Part shown: positions 38,179 through 49,377 of the stretch, in pieces
Numbering within the stretch: position 1 is the first letter of the stretch
Layout of the letters: each line of letters begins with the position of its first letter
DNA from: Hemibagrus wyckioides
Lineage: Eukaryota > Chordata > Actinopteri > Siluriformes > Bagridae
Assembly (NCBI RefSeq): GCF_019097595.1
Contig: NC_080734.1
Coordinates: 13,476,392-13,540,391, forward strand
DNA: 64,000 bases
Reading direction: 5' to 3'
Notes under the pieces: model-generated
Told to the model about the DNA's origin: nothing
The model's database searches: none
The model's input: the letters and a program-made list of their open reading frames with translations, nothing else
Translations under genes and position numbers: made by a program

Positions 38179-38322
38179 GAGGTCAGAGCAGAGGTAGACG
38201 CTCAAAATGTCAGACTGCAGGACATTATGGACAGAGTGAGGAAGAGGAGCAAAGACCTACCTAAAGAGATCCAGAATCTACAGGACCAAATCACTCTGTC
38301 CTTAAAGGAGGCTAAGGACATG
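38179..38322 (+). CDS. syne2: Exon 14: spectrin repeat part
   Basis: Acceptor gatag at 38178, donor gtatgg at 38323. 48 codons, phase 0 at both ends, EVRAEVDAQNVRLQD to LSLKEAKDM. Confidence 0.9.
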
Positions 38323-38590
38323 GTATGGGAATATATTTCCATTTTTATTTTTATTTCATAGCTATTAGCCTGCCGGTGGTAGCCTGTGTTTTGAATCAAG
38401 TGCAATTTTAACTAAACTATGACTGTAAAGTGGAAAATAGTTTCAGATTATAGCATATGATTATAAATAAATACAAATATCTGGATTTGTTCATGTGCAC
38501 AGCAGTGTACTGACTAGTCAGAGAGACTGCAAAGGTTACAGTTAAGAGAAGAGAAATCATTCAGGGTTTTGGTTGTTTTTGATGTTTTAG

Positions 38591-38731
38591 GTGGGACAGG
38601 CTATGGAGAGCAGTGGCTCTCTTCAGAGAATGAGTGAACATGTGGACAAAGTGACTGTGGGTTTAAGCGGCATCCAGGCCCTTCTGCAGCAGAAGAGTCC
38701 CACTGTAAAAGAAGCTGAAAGCATGCTCAAG
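38591..38731 (+). CDS. syne2: Exon 15: spectrin repeat part
   Basis: Acceptor ttttag at 38590. 47 codons from VGQAMESSGSLQRM to EAESMLK, phase 0 at both ends. The donor is the first GT of a (GT)13 tract at 38732. Confidence 0.88.
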
Positions 38732-38757
38732 GTGTGTGTGTGTGTGTGTGTGTGTGT
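38732..38757. repeat. (GT)13 microsatellite overlapping a splice donor
   Basis: Thirteen GT dinucleotides begin directly at the exon 15 donor. Confidence 0.95.
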
Positions 38758-39281
38758 TTATCTCATATCAACAGGTACAAATGGTATAATTAAATGGTAT
38801 GTTGTATTGTATTATATATTGTGTATTAACACTGGAAAGTTATATTTTCAGCCACTTTGGCAGGTAGTCTTTTGGTGTCCATCCAAAATAAAGGTGTACT
38901 ATAAGGCATATAGTATGTGAGGCAGTCTGGAAAAACATGTCGTATGTCTCCAAGGATGAAAAGCCAAGAAAAAAGTGAATAAAAGTAGTGTTTAGCCAAA
39001 AAAAGCTTTTTTGTGAAATTACAAAACTAGTTAAAATAACAGAACAGACAGCATCTGAGAATCGAATCAGGATTAAAGAGGAAAATGATAATATGAAATT
39101 AAATATGTGATAAAATGAAATTAAAAATTAAAACTTGTAAACGGACAGTTTTTTTTTACGGCTGTCAGTGATATGCAGACAAGATAAAAATGTATTATTT
39201 GATGCAGACAAATCGTAATCTGTTTTACGAATTTAGTACAGAAATGATTTGAATTCATTATACAATTTAGGGGACTATTGA

Positions 39282-39349
<68 letters not shown>

Positions 39350-39636
39350 CATGACCTTGAACAGGATAAAGTAGTTAGTTGAGTGAATAAATAAATAAAA
39401 CCATTAATTCAATTATTGTTTGAACAAATATTTATACAGGTAGATTTGTGGTGACAAACTTTTGGCTACTAAAAAAAATTTGGCAATTTTTTGGTGAAGC
39501 CACAGTGTATGGTGAATCAACAAAACTGTTTTCAAGCACTGCACACTATTATTTGAGAAATCCCTTAAGCCAGTTACTCATAAAAATACTGTATTTTAAG
39601 TAGGTCGGTATGTGTTATGTGTGTCCACATGTATAG
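38758..39636 (+). other. Intron 15 remainder
   Basis: AT-rich; holds only the compound CT/CA microsatellite at 39282-39349. Confidence 0.6.
39282..39349. repeat. Compound (CT)n(CA)n microsatellite
   Basis: About 26 bp of CT repeats switch to about 40 bp of CA repeats with one interruption. Confidence 0.95.
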
Positions 39637-39819
39637 CGGGTATGGGATGAACTGGACCAGTGGCACTCACGGATCACTGAGCTAGAGGCAGAGGTTCAGG
39701 AGCTGGCTGAGGAGCAGCCTGAAAGAGCTCACATACTGATGGATGAGCTCACCAAACCCCTCCAGCTCTACCAGGCTGTAGCCAAGCAGGCAGAGCAGAG
39801 GACTGCCTTCATTAACAGA
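39637..39819 (+). CDS. syne2: Exon 16: spectrin repeat part
   Basis: Acceptor tatag at 39636, donor gtgagt at 39820. 61 codons, phase 0. RVWDELDQWHSRITELEAEV is helix A with two Trp. Confidence 0.92.
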
Positions 39820-40012
39820 GTGAGTACACTTACATAGTGTCCTGTCATCGTCCTGTACTTCAGAGCACACATGCCAACCCACACTGTCACCTCAGAGAAA
39901 GTAGTTAGTACAGGATTAGACTTTATTTGTTTTTTTTTCAGGAGGAAGTGAATATTGACACGGTGCTGTTTTTTTATGCCCTTGCTTATTTGCATCTGTG
40001 TGATTGGATTAG

Positions 40013-40150
40013 ATCCCTGCAAGTCTCCAAGAGTATGAGGACATTCGGCGTAGCTCTACATGCTGGCTGGCTGAGACTCAGTCCTGGCTAAAGTCTCCTC
40101 AGACCTATACGACTGCCAAGTGTCTGCACAGCCACGCCAACTCCCTACAG
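40013..40150 (+). CDS. syne2: Exon 17: spectrin repeat part
   Basis: Acceptor gattag at 40012, donor gtcaga at 40151. 46 codons, phase 0. Contains STCWLAETQSWLKSPQ. Confidence 0.9.
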
Positions 40151-41605
40151 GTCAGACCACTGGGACAATTAATTCTGGTTCAACTCTTTCAAGGCATACA
40201 TCCAGATATGTCCATGGGTATTCTACTAAAATTTGTGACTGTCCAGATACACCTAACCTACATTTTAACACAATTAGTCATTAGTTAATGGCTATGAATT
40301 GATAAGCATCACTTTAAAGGAGCTGACTCTTAATATCTGTTTTACATATGTAGAATATGTACACTTCTCCATGCAATCATCTTAAACCTTCTGTTATTGT
40401 CATCACTGTTGTCATTTTGTTAAACAATGGCTTAATCAAGGACCCAGCCATTGGTGGTACTTGGATTTCAACCTTCTAATGTGTACCTGAATGCCTTAAT
40501 CACTGAAACACCACCTTTCATGTCTCATTGACACAGAACCTGCAAGAGTTCATATTTAAATCTGAACTATGTTCTTTTATACATTGATCAGTTTTGTTAC
40601 TTTTTTTGTATACTTTGTTCAGTCTTCGGTAAGAATTCCCCGGGGCTAGATCCGGACCAACAACTGAGAAACTTCAAAATAATGTAGTGATAAGTCGATG
40701 CTAACAGCAGTGCTTATTAGCCATATCTAATTATTAAGTTTTTTTGCCCTCAATAACAAATCCTTGAACAAATCCAGTGGGTCTTACTCAGCCATTGCAC
40801 TGTGAAGGGCTTCATTTATTTTCTCTCACATGCTCATTTAATCATTTAATGTGAGCTAAGTATGTTGATTTCTTTTTATTCTCTGAACACAAAGTGATAA
40901 TTGTAGGTTAGAAATGTGTGATTGCATAAATCAAGGCAAACTAATGGTCAGGCTGCACTCCTGCTCACAGTGAAAGGCATATTTTGACCTTCCAGAATTA
41001 GAAATGCTTCCACCCACTGAAATAATTATATTAAGCCCAACTAATAGGGGGTATAGCTTAGATCTTTCTATATAGGCACCATGGAAGAAAATGTTCTCAT
41101 TTTGACTCAACTTTTGGAATGACTGCGAAAAGCATGATGTTTTTTATAAATTGGAAAATAAACTGAAATATGAATTTTATTAAATATATACAGTGGGGAC
41201 CAAAGTCTAAGACCACACTGAACATTTTGAAAATTGTAAAACAACAAAAGGAATTGTGCAACATCTTGACTATTCATTACGTAAGCAAATTTGTCAAATT
41301 GACCATGTTAAATCTTTTGGTCAAATTTTCTGTGTATTATCTCTTCCTCTGAAACATGTGATGAGATGAAACACCAAAGGATTTGATCTAACATGCATCA
41401 TTCAGGTTTTTGAACAAATTTATAAAGTCTGTGTCAGCTCAGTTGCAAATTGTCAAGATATCTGTAGGTTCATGTGAATATTTTTAAATATGGCAATCCA
41501 AAGCCAAGGAATTTTTCCTGACCATGCTTATTATTTAGGGGGAAAATAGGTGTATATATACAAATATATATACAAAGTCTAATGTTGATATTTTTTGTTT
41601 GGCAG
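40151..41605 (+). other. Intron 17
   Basis: 1.45 kb, AT-rich, no gene. A short stretch at about 41188-41330 starting tacagtggggaccaaagtc resembles the end of a Tc1/mariner-type element, but no matching inverted end was found. Confidence 0.45.
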
Positions 41606-41791
41606 ATGGTGTTGGATGAATCAGAAGGAATACAAGGTTCTCTGGAGGCTTTTGGGCCTTCACTCCAGGAGATCTCAGCTGTATGTGACACCAGCACTTT
41701 GGAGCAGAACCTTTTGCAGATCCGCACCAGCATTAGCCACATGCAACGCAGCGTTCTGGAGCCACTTTCACAGCTCCAGCATGCAGCAGAA
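41606..41791 (+). CDS. syne2: Exon 18: spectrin repeat part
   Basis: Acceptor ggcag at 41605, donor gtaagc at 41792. 62 codons, phase 0, MVLDESEGIQGSLEAF to LSQLQHAAE. Confidence 0.9.
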
Positions 41792-41983
41792 GTAAGCACC
41801 AGAGTCACTGGTTACACTTTGATGAAGATTTAAGACTGATTTTAACACCATACTAATATTAATATGAAGTAATTAAGACATTTCCAAGCACTTGATCATA
41901 TGGCAGCAGTGCATAATATCATAAAGATACAGGTCAGAAGCTACAGGTAATGTTGATTAAATACATTTCGATTGCCTATTTAG

Positions 41984-42106
41984 GAGATGGATGCAATTGA
42001 AGGAGAGGTTAAAACAATGGAGAAGAGCATCGCGAAGATCAGAAGTATTTTATCTACTGTGGAGACCGAGAACATACCACCAGAGGAGCATCTTCAAAAC
42101 AGACAG
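41984..42106 (+). CDS. syne2: Exon 19: spectrin repeat part, GC donor
   Basis: Acceptor tttag at 41983. 41 codons, phase 0, EMDAIEGEVKTMEKSIAKI to LQNRQ. The donor reads cag|gcaaat, a GC-AG intron. No GT at this point keeps the frame with exon 20. Confidence 0.78.
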
Positions 42107-42197
42107 GCAAATCCAACCGCTGCAATAAAATAATTTAAAGCAACTGGTTAAGGAAAATGTACTCCCTACTGATGATGCTTTATATTTTGATTTACAG

Positions 42198-42380
42198 GTA
42201 ATCCTAGAAAACCTGCAGGCCATGCAGAGGACCTTGGCTGAGATCGAGAGGTGCAGGGATAGCCTGGGTCTGCCTCGAGGAGCCGAAATCAGTCTCTCGG
42301 CCTTCCACAGAGCTGAGCAGCTTCATCCCCATGTCACTGAACTCCAGCAGCTCACTGAGGAGCAAAGCACTGCATTCAGG
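42198..42380 (+). CDS. syne2: Exon 20: spectrin repeat part
   Basis: Acceptor ttacag at 42197, donor gtctgt at 42381. 61 codons, phase 0, VILENLQAMQRTLAEIERC to EEQSTAFR. Confidence 0.9.
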
Positions 42381-44677
42381 GTCTGTACTATTCTACACAT
42401 CTCTGTATGTGATTCTTAGCAGTGGAAAAGATTATTTCTTTGGCACACTGTTGTGATTATATGAATATTACTATTAAGTTATTAACTATTAAGTATTTCA
42501 AGCATATAATGCTTTACTGCTACATGTCCTCTGAATATCAAGCACAGTCAACAGAAAAGCTTTAACCCTTTCTTTCTAACCAAAAGCATGAAACTTATTT
42601 CATTATATTATATTATATTGCCCAAAGTGGAGATCAAATCCGAGAGGTGTGTAATTACCTGGGGAGACTTTCACTGTCCCATTAGCCTGGTTAAATCAAG
42701 CCTGCAGTGTTGCTTCTTATCAAACTGTTTCTTTTTCTTAAAACCGCTGGTGGTGCTGTTGCACTCAGTTTCACAAAAAATACGAAACATTTCTCTGTAA
42801 AACATTTAATAACCGCAAATATGACAATGCAGATACCAAAAATGAAACCTTATATTGCTTTTTCATAATGCCCTAGATTGTTGTAATGCTTTTCCTTAAA
42901 ATTCACTTAGCTAACAATTTTCATGCAATAACATTAGCGAATTTTCAATTTTAATGTTAACAAAATACCAAAGTAAAAAAAAGAAAAAAAGATTTGTATT
43001 GTTGTATTATATCCACCTGTACTGGATACATTTATTTTAAATCTATGACGAAAAATGACAAAAGCACAGCACTTAATTTTAATTTGATATCTTATTGAAC
43101 ACTGGTCAAAGTTAGAGCATGTTATTCACTCTTAATTCATAATGTTTCTTCATAATTTTGCAAATTAAGATAAAGATCATAGTCTTCTTCTTCTTCTTCT
43201 TCTTTCGGCTCTTCCCTTCAGGGGTGTCCACAGCGAATCATCTCTCTCCACCTATCCCTATCTTCTGCATCCTCAACACTTGCACCCACTAGCTTCATAT
43301 CATCATTTATTACATCCATATACCTCCTCTTTGGCCTTCCTCTTTGCCTCCTTCCTGGCAGCTCCATGTCCAACATTCTCCTACCAATATACTCACTCTC
43401 CCTCCTCTGAACATGTCCAAACCATCTTAATCTGGCCTCCCTAACTCTGTCCCCCAAACGTCCAACATGAGCTGTCTGATATACTCGTTCCTAATCCTGT
43501 CCAACCTTGTCACTCCCAAAGAGAACCTCAGCATCTTAAGATAAAGATCATACTGGTTGTTATTAATTATTAACTGTTTAATTGATGGTGTGAACATTTT
43601 TAATGCAAGTTATAATTATTTATTAATGTTTTTTATGAATCCACTAATTACAGGTAACCCTTTTTACTCGTGTTTTATATTCTACTTTTAGTGTGATCTC
43701 TGTCTGACACCAGTCTGAACCTGAACAAATCACACTGCTACTGACCCATATACACAAAATAATGATGATTATGGCTAGAACCATGCCACCTTATAAAGGG
43801 TGATGTGGAACTGAAGGTTAAAAAGTGCACTGAAGTGTGTGAAAAAGAAGTGGATGGCTTTGTGCTAAAGTTGCATTATTTTTTCACTTTTTAATGCCAG
43901 TCACTTTGTGAAAATTGCAGGCTTTGTGGCTGGCCAGGCATATATCATCTTGGAAAAGAGCAACACTTCACTTAAATGTCAAGCCTGATTGATTTAAAAC
44001 TTGCATGAATTTTGCACCTGACTATTAAGACTGATGCTGCATCACCACATATCAGCTCTGTGTATATACAGAATATGCACTCACATGAATGGTCTTTTAT
44101 GATTGTTTATCTGTTGGCGTTAACTTAGACCTTTTAACCACATATGTCTGTCCTTGGCATTTTTATAGCTGCTGGTAATATCTGAGTCTCTTACATGAAA
44201 GCATTTTGAAAAACTCTGACCTCCAGAGATCTGTCTTGAGAGCTTTAATTATGTTTTGGGCCAATAATAAATGGGTGATTGAAGAGATTCAGTGAAGTGC
44301 ATCTCTCACAGCAATGATAATTACAAAAATAGGAATTTGCTATGTAATATCTGGCAGAAACACTGTTTTGAAACATGTAAAAATTTTCTTTTAATATTAA
44401 TAATGCAAACTGTCAAGTCCATTATCAACATATGGCAGAATTTCCCGTGTTTCCTCATGACCCTCCTCATGACCTTTGGTTCTGTTTGGCATGCTGGGCT
44501 GATATAATATAGAGGAAGCAAGCATCCTCTTGGGTTCAGAAGACGTTCAGTAGAAAAAATCTACAGGAAATAAGAATATTTGCTGGAGTACAAGTTTTAC
44601 TTACTTATTAACATGAATGTGATTTTATCCTACTTTCCTTCAGACAATAAAACCTTGTGAGCTCTCTTTTTCCTTAG
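42381..44677 (+). other. Intron 20
   Basis: 2.3 kb intron, AT-rich, holding a truncated LINE at 43182-43535. No other gene is seen. Confidence 0.6.
43182..43535 (-). mobile_element. 5'-truncated non-LTR retrotransposon (LINE) 3' end with target-site duplication
   Basis: The minus strand encodes RLRWFGHVQRRESEYIGRRM, PGRRQRGRPKRRYMDV and EDRDRWREMIRCG, the C-terminal tail of RTE-like reverse transcriptases common in fish. It ends in a (GAA)n tail, seen as CTT repeats at 43182-43204. The insert is bracketed by the perfect 17-bp duplication TTAAGATAAAGATCATA at 43165-43181 and 43536-43552. Confidence 0.88.
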
Positions 44678-44767
44678 GCTGCTATTGGTCACTCCGTGGC
44701 TGTTATCTCGCCCTCTGATGGAGGAATGGTTTCCAGTCTCGCCCCTCAGTGCTCTGGGGACATGATG
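44678..44767 (+). CDS. syne2: Exon 21: start of low-complexity linker
   Basis: Acceptor ccttag at 44677, donor gtgagt at 44768. 30 codons, phase 0, AAIGHSVAVISPSDGG to CSGDMM. Not spectrin-like. Confidence 0.8.
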
Positions 44768-45004
44768 GTGAGTTCAGTGTCACACTGATCAATCAAATGC
44801 ATTGCTAAGCACATTTCGGATATTCTCAGATGTGCTTTGAATAGGCGACTACAAATCGAGTGCAATCACAAAAACTCAGGCAGAACCATTTCTGTGAACT
44901 GACTTCAAATGATGGGATATTTTAGCTAAGGAATGAATTAAAGACAATGAGGTTGATGAAACAGTTAAACTTTGGCCACAAAAATTCTTGGAACTGTCAA
45001 ACAG

Positions 45005-45109
45005 GTGCCTACGGAAACAGCATACTCAAAGGAAGAGGATGATGATGATTATGAGGATGAAGGCAGTCACTCTTCGTCCTCAGAGACTCTCACTTGCAGT
45101 GCTCCGGAG
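45005..45109 (+). CDS. syne2: Exon 22: acidic linker
   Basis: Acceptor aacag at 45004, donor gtacag at 45110. 35 codons, phase 0. Contains KEEDDDDYEDEG followed by SHSSSS, a strongly acidic and then Ser-rich patch with casein-kinase-2-like character. Confidence 0.82.
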
Positions 45110-45769
45110 GTACAGGAGACATCAGTCTTTATGTTGGCTCTAGTTTCTCTGCCACACCAGAACTGCTGAAATTGCTTTTCTCTTCCACTTTTCACTAAAC
45201 TTTCTAGACTGCCTATGGCTATTCAAATTTTCATCATTTCAGCTTTTTGTCTAATTACATTTTTTCCATGCTGTCTCTATGGGTACACAAATCAGATGTC
45301 CTTCACATCCTTGTCACATCCCTTGTGTTCACTTGCCGATTCTCAGACATTTTTTCATCTCTTAGGAAAAGCTTTTACAATTGAACAAATTACATTTCCT
45401 CAACTATATGATTAATGCATGATTCATCGCTAATGTACTGTTTTAAGAAAGATATTGTTAAATTACTGGAGACAGTGGAAGTGATGATACTTTTTAGAGG
45501 CATGCATGTGTTAAACTATACCTAGAGATTTCAGACTTCTTCTTTTATTACTGTTTGATTTTAATATATGCTGAGATCCAGTTTTTAAATAATACTGTAT
45601 GTGTTTGTTTTCTTACATACAACAGTAATTTGCCATTCTAATTAACGCTGTCAGATTCAGCTGCTCACCTCATCTCTCTGAAGTATTCTCCAGTCTGTAT
45701 TCTTCTGTTTTAATAACCTGTTTCAATTTTATTGCTTTACTTTTTTCCCCCAATTCATCCTGAATCCAG
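45110..45769 (+). other. Intron 22
   Basis: 660 bp, no gene. Its last 120 bp is homologous to the end of intron 24. Confidence 0.6.
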
Positions 45770-45847
45770 GACCAAGATGAGATTTCAGTGGGTGAAGATC
45801 CTGGAGAAACCAGTGCTGCCACTGTCGTCGAAGTGTCTATCACTAAG
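45770..45847 (+). CDS. syne2: Exon 23: linker, cassette copy 1
   Basis: Acceptor tccag at 45769, donor gtaatt at 45848. 26 codons, phase 0, DQDEISVGEDPGETSAA then TVVEVSITK. Same length and matching end as exon 25. Confidence 0.85.
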
Positions 45848-45940
45848 GTAATTTTAATAAGAATTGTGTGAATTGAATATTAGCACCTGTCTTGAAGAAA
45901 TCTGGGTCTTGGTCTTAACTCCTGAAACTTCAATCTACAG

Positions 45941-46459
45941 GAATCTTTTACTGGAGCAAGAGAAAGACCAGTAGAGACTACATTAGAAAATGTTACTTTA
46001 CCTACACCTATAATTTCAAATACAACAAACAGCAGGTCAGATGATGTTGATGGTGATACAACTCACGTGCCTGTTACAACTCCAGAGACATTATTACCTC
46101 TGACAGTCAATCCTGCTATGCAACTTAACATACTAACTAAAGAAACTGAGGAAATACTGGAGGATATTAAATATCAAGAAACAACAGCGATGCCAGAAGG
46201 AGTGACACATACAAAAGAACTAAAACCAAAGCAGATAGGGGCATCATCAGTAAAGCCTGTACCGGTTTGTACAAACGACATGGGCATAGAAGAGTCCAGC
46301 ATTCAAGAAATATTAACTGATCAATTCAAAGAGTCAAGATCTGAACCTCCTGAGAAAGATCATATGACATGCTCTACAGTCAGTGAGGATCATAAGCAAG
46401 TTGAGACTAGAGCTCCTACGCAAGAAACAAAGAGTGTCTCTAAGGAGGACAAAGCACTG
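45941..46459 (+). CDS. syne2: Exon 24: disordered linker, cassette copy 1
   Basis: Acceptor ctacag at 45940, donor gtaact at 46460. 173 codons, phase 0. Ser/Thr/Glu/Pro-rich, with PVTTPETLLPL, KETEEILED, STVSEDHKQ and KEDKAL. Each of these has a counterpart in exon 26. Confidence 0.88.
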
Positions 46460-46886
46460 GTAACTATTTTATTACAATCACTATGAAGGTCTTAGTGTCT
46501 GACTTATTGTTTCAAAATATTTACATACAGTGTATTTATTGCTAAACTCCTACACATGGTCTGTGACAATTAAATACAAAGAAAATGACATAGTGGATTG
46601 CTCACTTTAATATTATTTTGGCAAAAACCTTTTTAATAGTGTTTAGTAGATAATAAGATAAATACAGCCCACTTTGTGTTTGTGCTTTTTACCTTCATTA
46701 TCTGATAGTAGAGTACACACATGATAATAATTTCATTAAAAGAAAGAAAGAAAGAAAAAACACTTGGTGCTGTCAGATTCAGCTGTCCAGCTCTCCTGGC
46801 TTCCAAAGACAAGAGACAAAAGCTCTACCGTCAGCCATCCAGTCTGTTTTTAACAATCTGTCACTGTTTTATTCCATTTAAACCAG
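46460..46886 (+). other. Intron 24
   Basis: 427 bp with a short GAAA tract at 46739-46758. The 3' part from 46769 repeats the end of intron 22. Confidence 0.65.
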
Positions 46887-46964
46887 AGCCCTGATGAGAC
46901 TCCAATGAATAAGGCTTCTGCTGAAATCACGGCTGACACTGTGGTCCAAGTGTCTGTCACTAAG
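46887..46964 (+). CDS. syne2: Exon 25: linker, cassette copy 2
   Basis: Acceptor accag at 46886, donor gtacct at 46965. 26 codons, phase 0, SPDETPMNKASAEITA then DTVVQVSVTK. Confidence 0.85.
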
Positions 46965-47049
46965 GTACCTTCTTCTTTATATTGCATTAACGGATTATTC
47001 ATTTATATTTTTTAGAGAGTCATGTGTTTTTTTAATGTTAAATTTACAG

Positions 47050-47580
47050 GAAACTCTTCCTAAAGAAATCTCCTCTTCTGAAAAGTCAGTGGAGTCTGTA
47101 TGCTTGAAAACTGAGACTAAACGTGAAAATAGTACTGCATCTACACAAATGTTCATTGCTAAGGATGCTGTTCCTGAATCTGCCACCGTTTGTCCACCAT
47201 GTCTTGATACATCAATGCCCGTAACAACTGATCCTGTTGTGCAACTTAGCATATCAACAAAAATGAAGGGTAAAGAGACTGAGGAAACACTGAAGGCAGA
47301 AGCAATGGAAAAGCCTGAAGGAGTGACACAGAATGATGCACTAAACCAAGAGCAGATAGAGGCATCTAATGTAAAGCTTGGACTAGTTAGTAAAGACAAG
47401 GACAGTGTAGGCATGGGGACTGAGTCCGACCTTCAGGAAATGTTGTCCAAGTCCAAACCTACAGAGAAAGAAACAGTGAGACAGTCTACAGTCAGTGAAG
47501 ACCAACAGGGAGCTGTCTCATTCATGGCTGCTGTACCTGTATTGGAAACAAACACTACTCCTCAGGAGGATACAGCACTG
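47050..47580 (+). CDS. syne2: Exon 26: disordered linker, cassette copy 2
   Basis: Acceptor tacag at 47049, donor gtacac at 47581. 177 codons, phase 0. MPVTTDPVVQLSISTK, KETEETLK, KPEGVTQ, STVSEDQQG and QEDTAL align with exon 24 in order. Confidence 0.88.
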
Positions 47581-47715
47581 GTACACTAAACTATTACACA
47601 TAATATAGCTGATATTGATGTCAGCAACAGATACCGCATTGATTATAGTAGAGTACTTTAATTTGAGAAATGGTAAACATAATGTATAACTGATCTCTTT
47701 CTGCTTCTTCTACAG

Positions 47716-47831
47716 CAGCAGGTGCAGAAGGAGCTACAAGAGCAGAGAGATCTAATTCAAGCCATTGCTCACCACAGCAGTAGCTCTGATTTGGAGCAGG
47801 AGGACCAGACCAAGTCCCTGAAACATACAAG
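47716..47831 (+). CDS. syne2: Exon 27: helix resumes
   Basis: Acceptor ctacag at 47715, donor gtatga at 47832, phase 2 end. QQVQKELQEQRDLIQAIAHH marks the return to coiled coil. Confidence 0.88.
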
Positions 47832-47965
47832 GTATGACCCAGATGCCATGTTTTGAAATTCCGCCACATGGTTGCTTTGCTTACTTTTCCTGTAAGCTGT
47901 AAAAATATCCATGACTGAGGAATCACGTTAACAACATTTTATGATTTGGCATCTTATAAATTTAG

Positions 47966-48095
47966 ATCCGTTGGAGGGAGTCTATATGTTCCTGAACAAA
48001 CTCCAGGGATGAAAGTGACCTGGGTCAAGCTTCTGTCCAGCCTAGACCTTCTGCTGGACTCTGTAACCACTGAGCAAGACAGAACTAAATTAGAG
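47966..48095 (+). CDS. syne2: Exon 28: spectrin repeat part
   Basis: Acceptor tttag at 47965, donor gtcagt at 48096. Completes an Arg codon. Contains VTWVKLLSSLDLLLDSVT. Confidence 0.88.
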
Positions 48096-48516
48096 GTCAG
48101 TGTTAAAAACTCAAAATATGTGGAACCAGGAGTCTAGTCTTTACTGGACCCATTTGAGAGACATGAAGCAAATAGTTGTAGGTTTCTCTTCTAATAATTG
48201 CAAAAATGGATAAAAAAAAGTTTTTTCTATTATTTACTATTATTTAGCACTGACTGCATGTTGTCTGTTCTTTATGCAAATATTAATTTACATATCCTGT
48301 CCAATAAATAAAAGTTTTTTTAAGGTCTGCTTAAATTTAGGCAGCGTTGAACTAAATTTGTCCAAATAGAAAGCTGAACAAAAGTATTAATTTTACTTAT
48401 TTGGACTAGGCAGACAGACTAATATGTGAAAAACCAGTCTGAGTACAGTTAACAGTTTTTTCATAAGGTAAAAGCCATTGTGTTGCGAAGCTATTATTCT
48501 GTGACTTTCTCTCCAG
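48096..48516 (+). other. Intron 28, nothing recognised
   Basis: AT-rich, 421 bp, no open frame or repeat. Confidence 0.6.
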
Positions 48517-48639
48517 GTGAAAAGTGTAGGTGAGGTTAAAGTGGTTAGTGATACTGGATCCTCTATCATCCAGGAAATGCATGGGCACGTTGAGCAACTT
48601 CAGTTTATCCATCAGAAGAGACTCGCCCTGGACACTCCA
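48517..48639 (+). CDS. syne2: Exon 29: spectrin repeat part
   Basis: Acceptor ctccag at 48516, donor gtaagt at 48640. 41 codons, phase 0, VKSVGEVKVVSDTG to HQKRLALDTP. Confidence 0.88.
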
Positions 48640-48816
48640 GTAAGTTTGAAACTGTCCTATTGCAGAGCTAAGAGCATTAAAGATACTTACAGACATTTGG
48701 ATTGGGTCTTACTTGCATACACAACACTTAGATACATACTTAATTGCATTTGTTGGATTAGATAAGTGATTATGCTCATCTGGCAGCTAAAACCTATTGC
48801 TGATTATTCCATTCAG

Positions 48817-48951
48817 GCTGGTATTGATGAATCTGAACTGTGTGAGGCCTTGAGTAGTCTGAGGCACACACTCACCAGAATCACACACACACTTCCGTCT
48901 ACATCAAAGATGAGCAGAGAAACCAGCCAGCTCCATCTGCTCAATCTACAG
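48817..48951 (+). CDS. syne2: Exon 30: spectrin repeat part
   Basis: Acceptor ttcag at 48816, donor gtagca at 48952. 45 codons, phase 0, AGIDESELCEALSSLRHTL to LHLLNLQ. Confidence 0.88.
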
Positions 48952-49031
48952 GTAGCATATGTTACCACCTTAGTTAGGTATGTGTTATTAATATTTTGGT
49001 TACAGTAGTTTGACTCCACTCTTTTCCTCAG

Positions 49032-49223
49032 TGTCTGTCATCACAGCTGGCATCTATAAGCAGTATGATAATAAGCATGGGCCAAGAAATCACTCTCTCT
49101 GAGCTCCCAGATGCAACTTCCTGTCTGGAGCGAATCAGGTGCTGCATATCCTCCATTCAGAGATCCTTGTCATCTCAAGAGGAGCTGCTGAGTAGGCAGC
49201 TAGGTCATAGTCCACAGCTTCAG
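49032..49223 (+). CDS. syne2: Exon 31: spectrin repeat part
   Basis: Acceptor cctcag at 49031, donor gtttgt at 49224. 64 codons, phase 0, CLSSQLASISSMIISMG to GHSPQLQ. Confidence 0.88.
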
Positions 49224-49272
49224 GTTTGTCCTTCACAAGCACCTCCAATGTTTTAGAGGTCTAAATGCTTCA

Positions 49273-49377
49273 GTATGTTGTTGTTGTTCTTCTTCTTTCG
49301 GCTGCTCACTGTTCGGGGTCGCCACAGCGGATAATTTGGTCCACATGTTTTGATCTGGTACAGGTTTTACGCCAGAT
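49273..49377 (-). mobile_element. Short LINE 3' tail with target-site duplication
   Basis: On the minus strand this is the fish LINE tail seen here as tttcggctgctcac and gtcgccacagcgga, with a GAA/CAA tract. The duplication TAAATGCTTCA lies at 49262-49272 and 49378-49388. Its tail wording resembles the element at 43182-43535. It sits 42 bp upstream of exon 32. Confidence 0.8.

Larger units (their letters stand above)
45648..46459 (+). repeat. Duplicated two-exon cassette, copy 1
   Basis: Spans intronic gctgtcagattcagctg, exon 23 and exon 24. Copy 2 is at 46769-47580, offset by about 1.1 kb. Confidence 0.85.
46769..47580 (+). repeat. Duplicated two-exon cassette, copy 2
   Basis: Starts with the same gctgtcagattcagctg as copy 1, then the ccagtctgt and ttttattcc acceptor region, exon 25 and exon 26. 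Confidence 0.85.

Noticed and set aside
41188..41330. Tc1/mariner-type transposon
   Set aside because: Only one end-like motif is visible; no matching inverted terminal repeat or transposase frame was found.
47621..47926. Minus-strand 101-codon open frame
   Set aside because: It is antisense to exon 27, which has proper splice sites and nesprin-like helix. No independent support.
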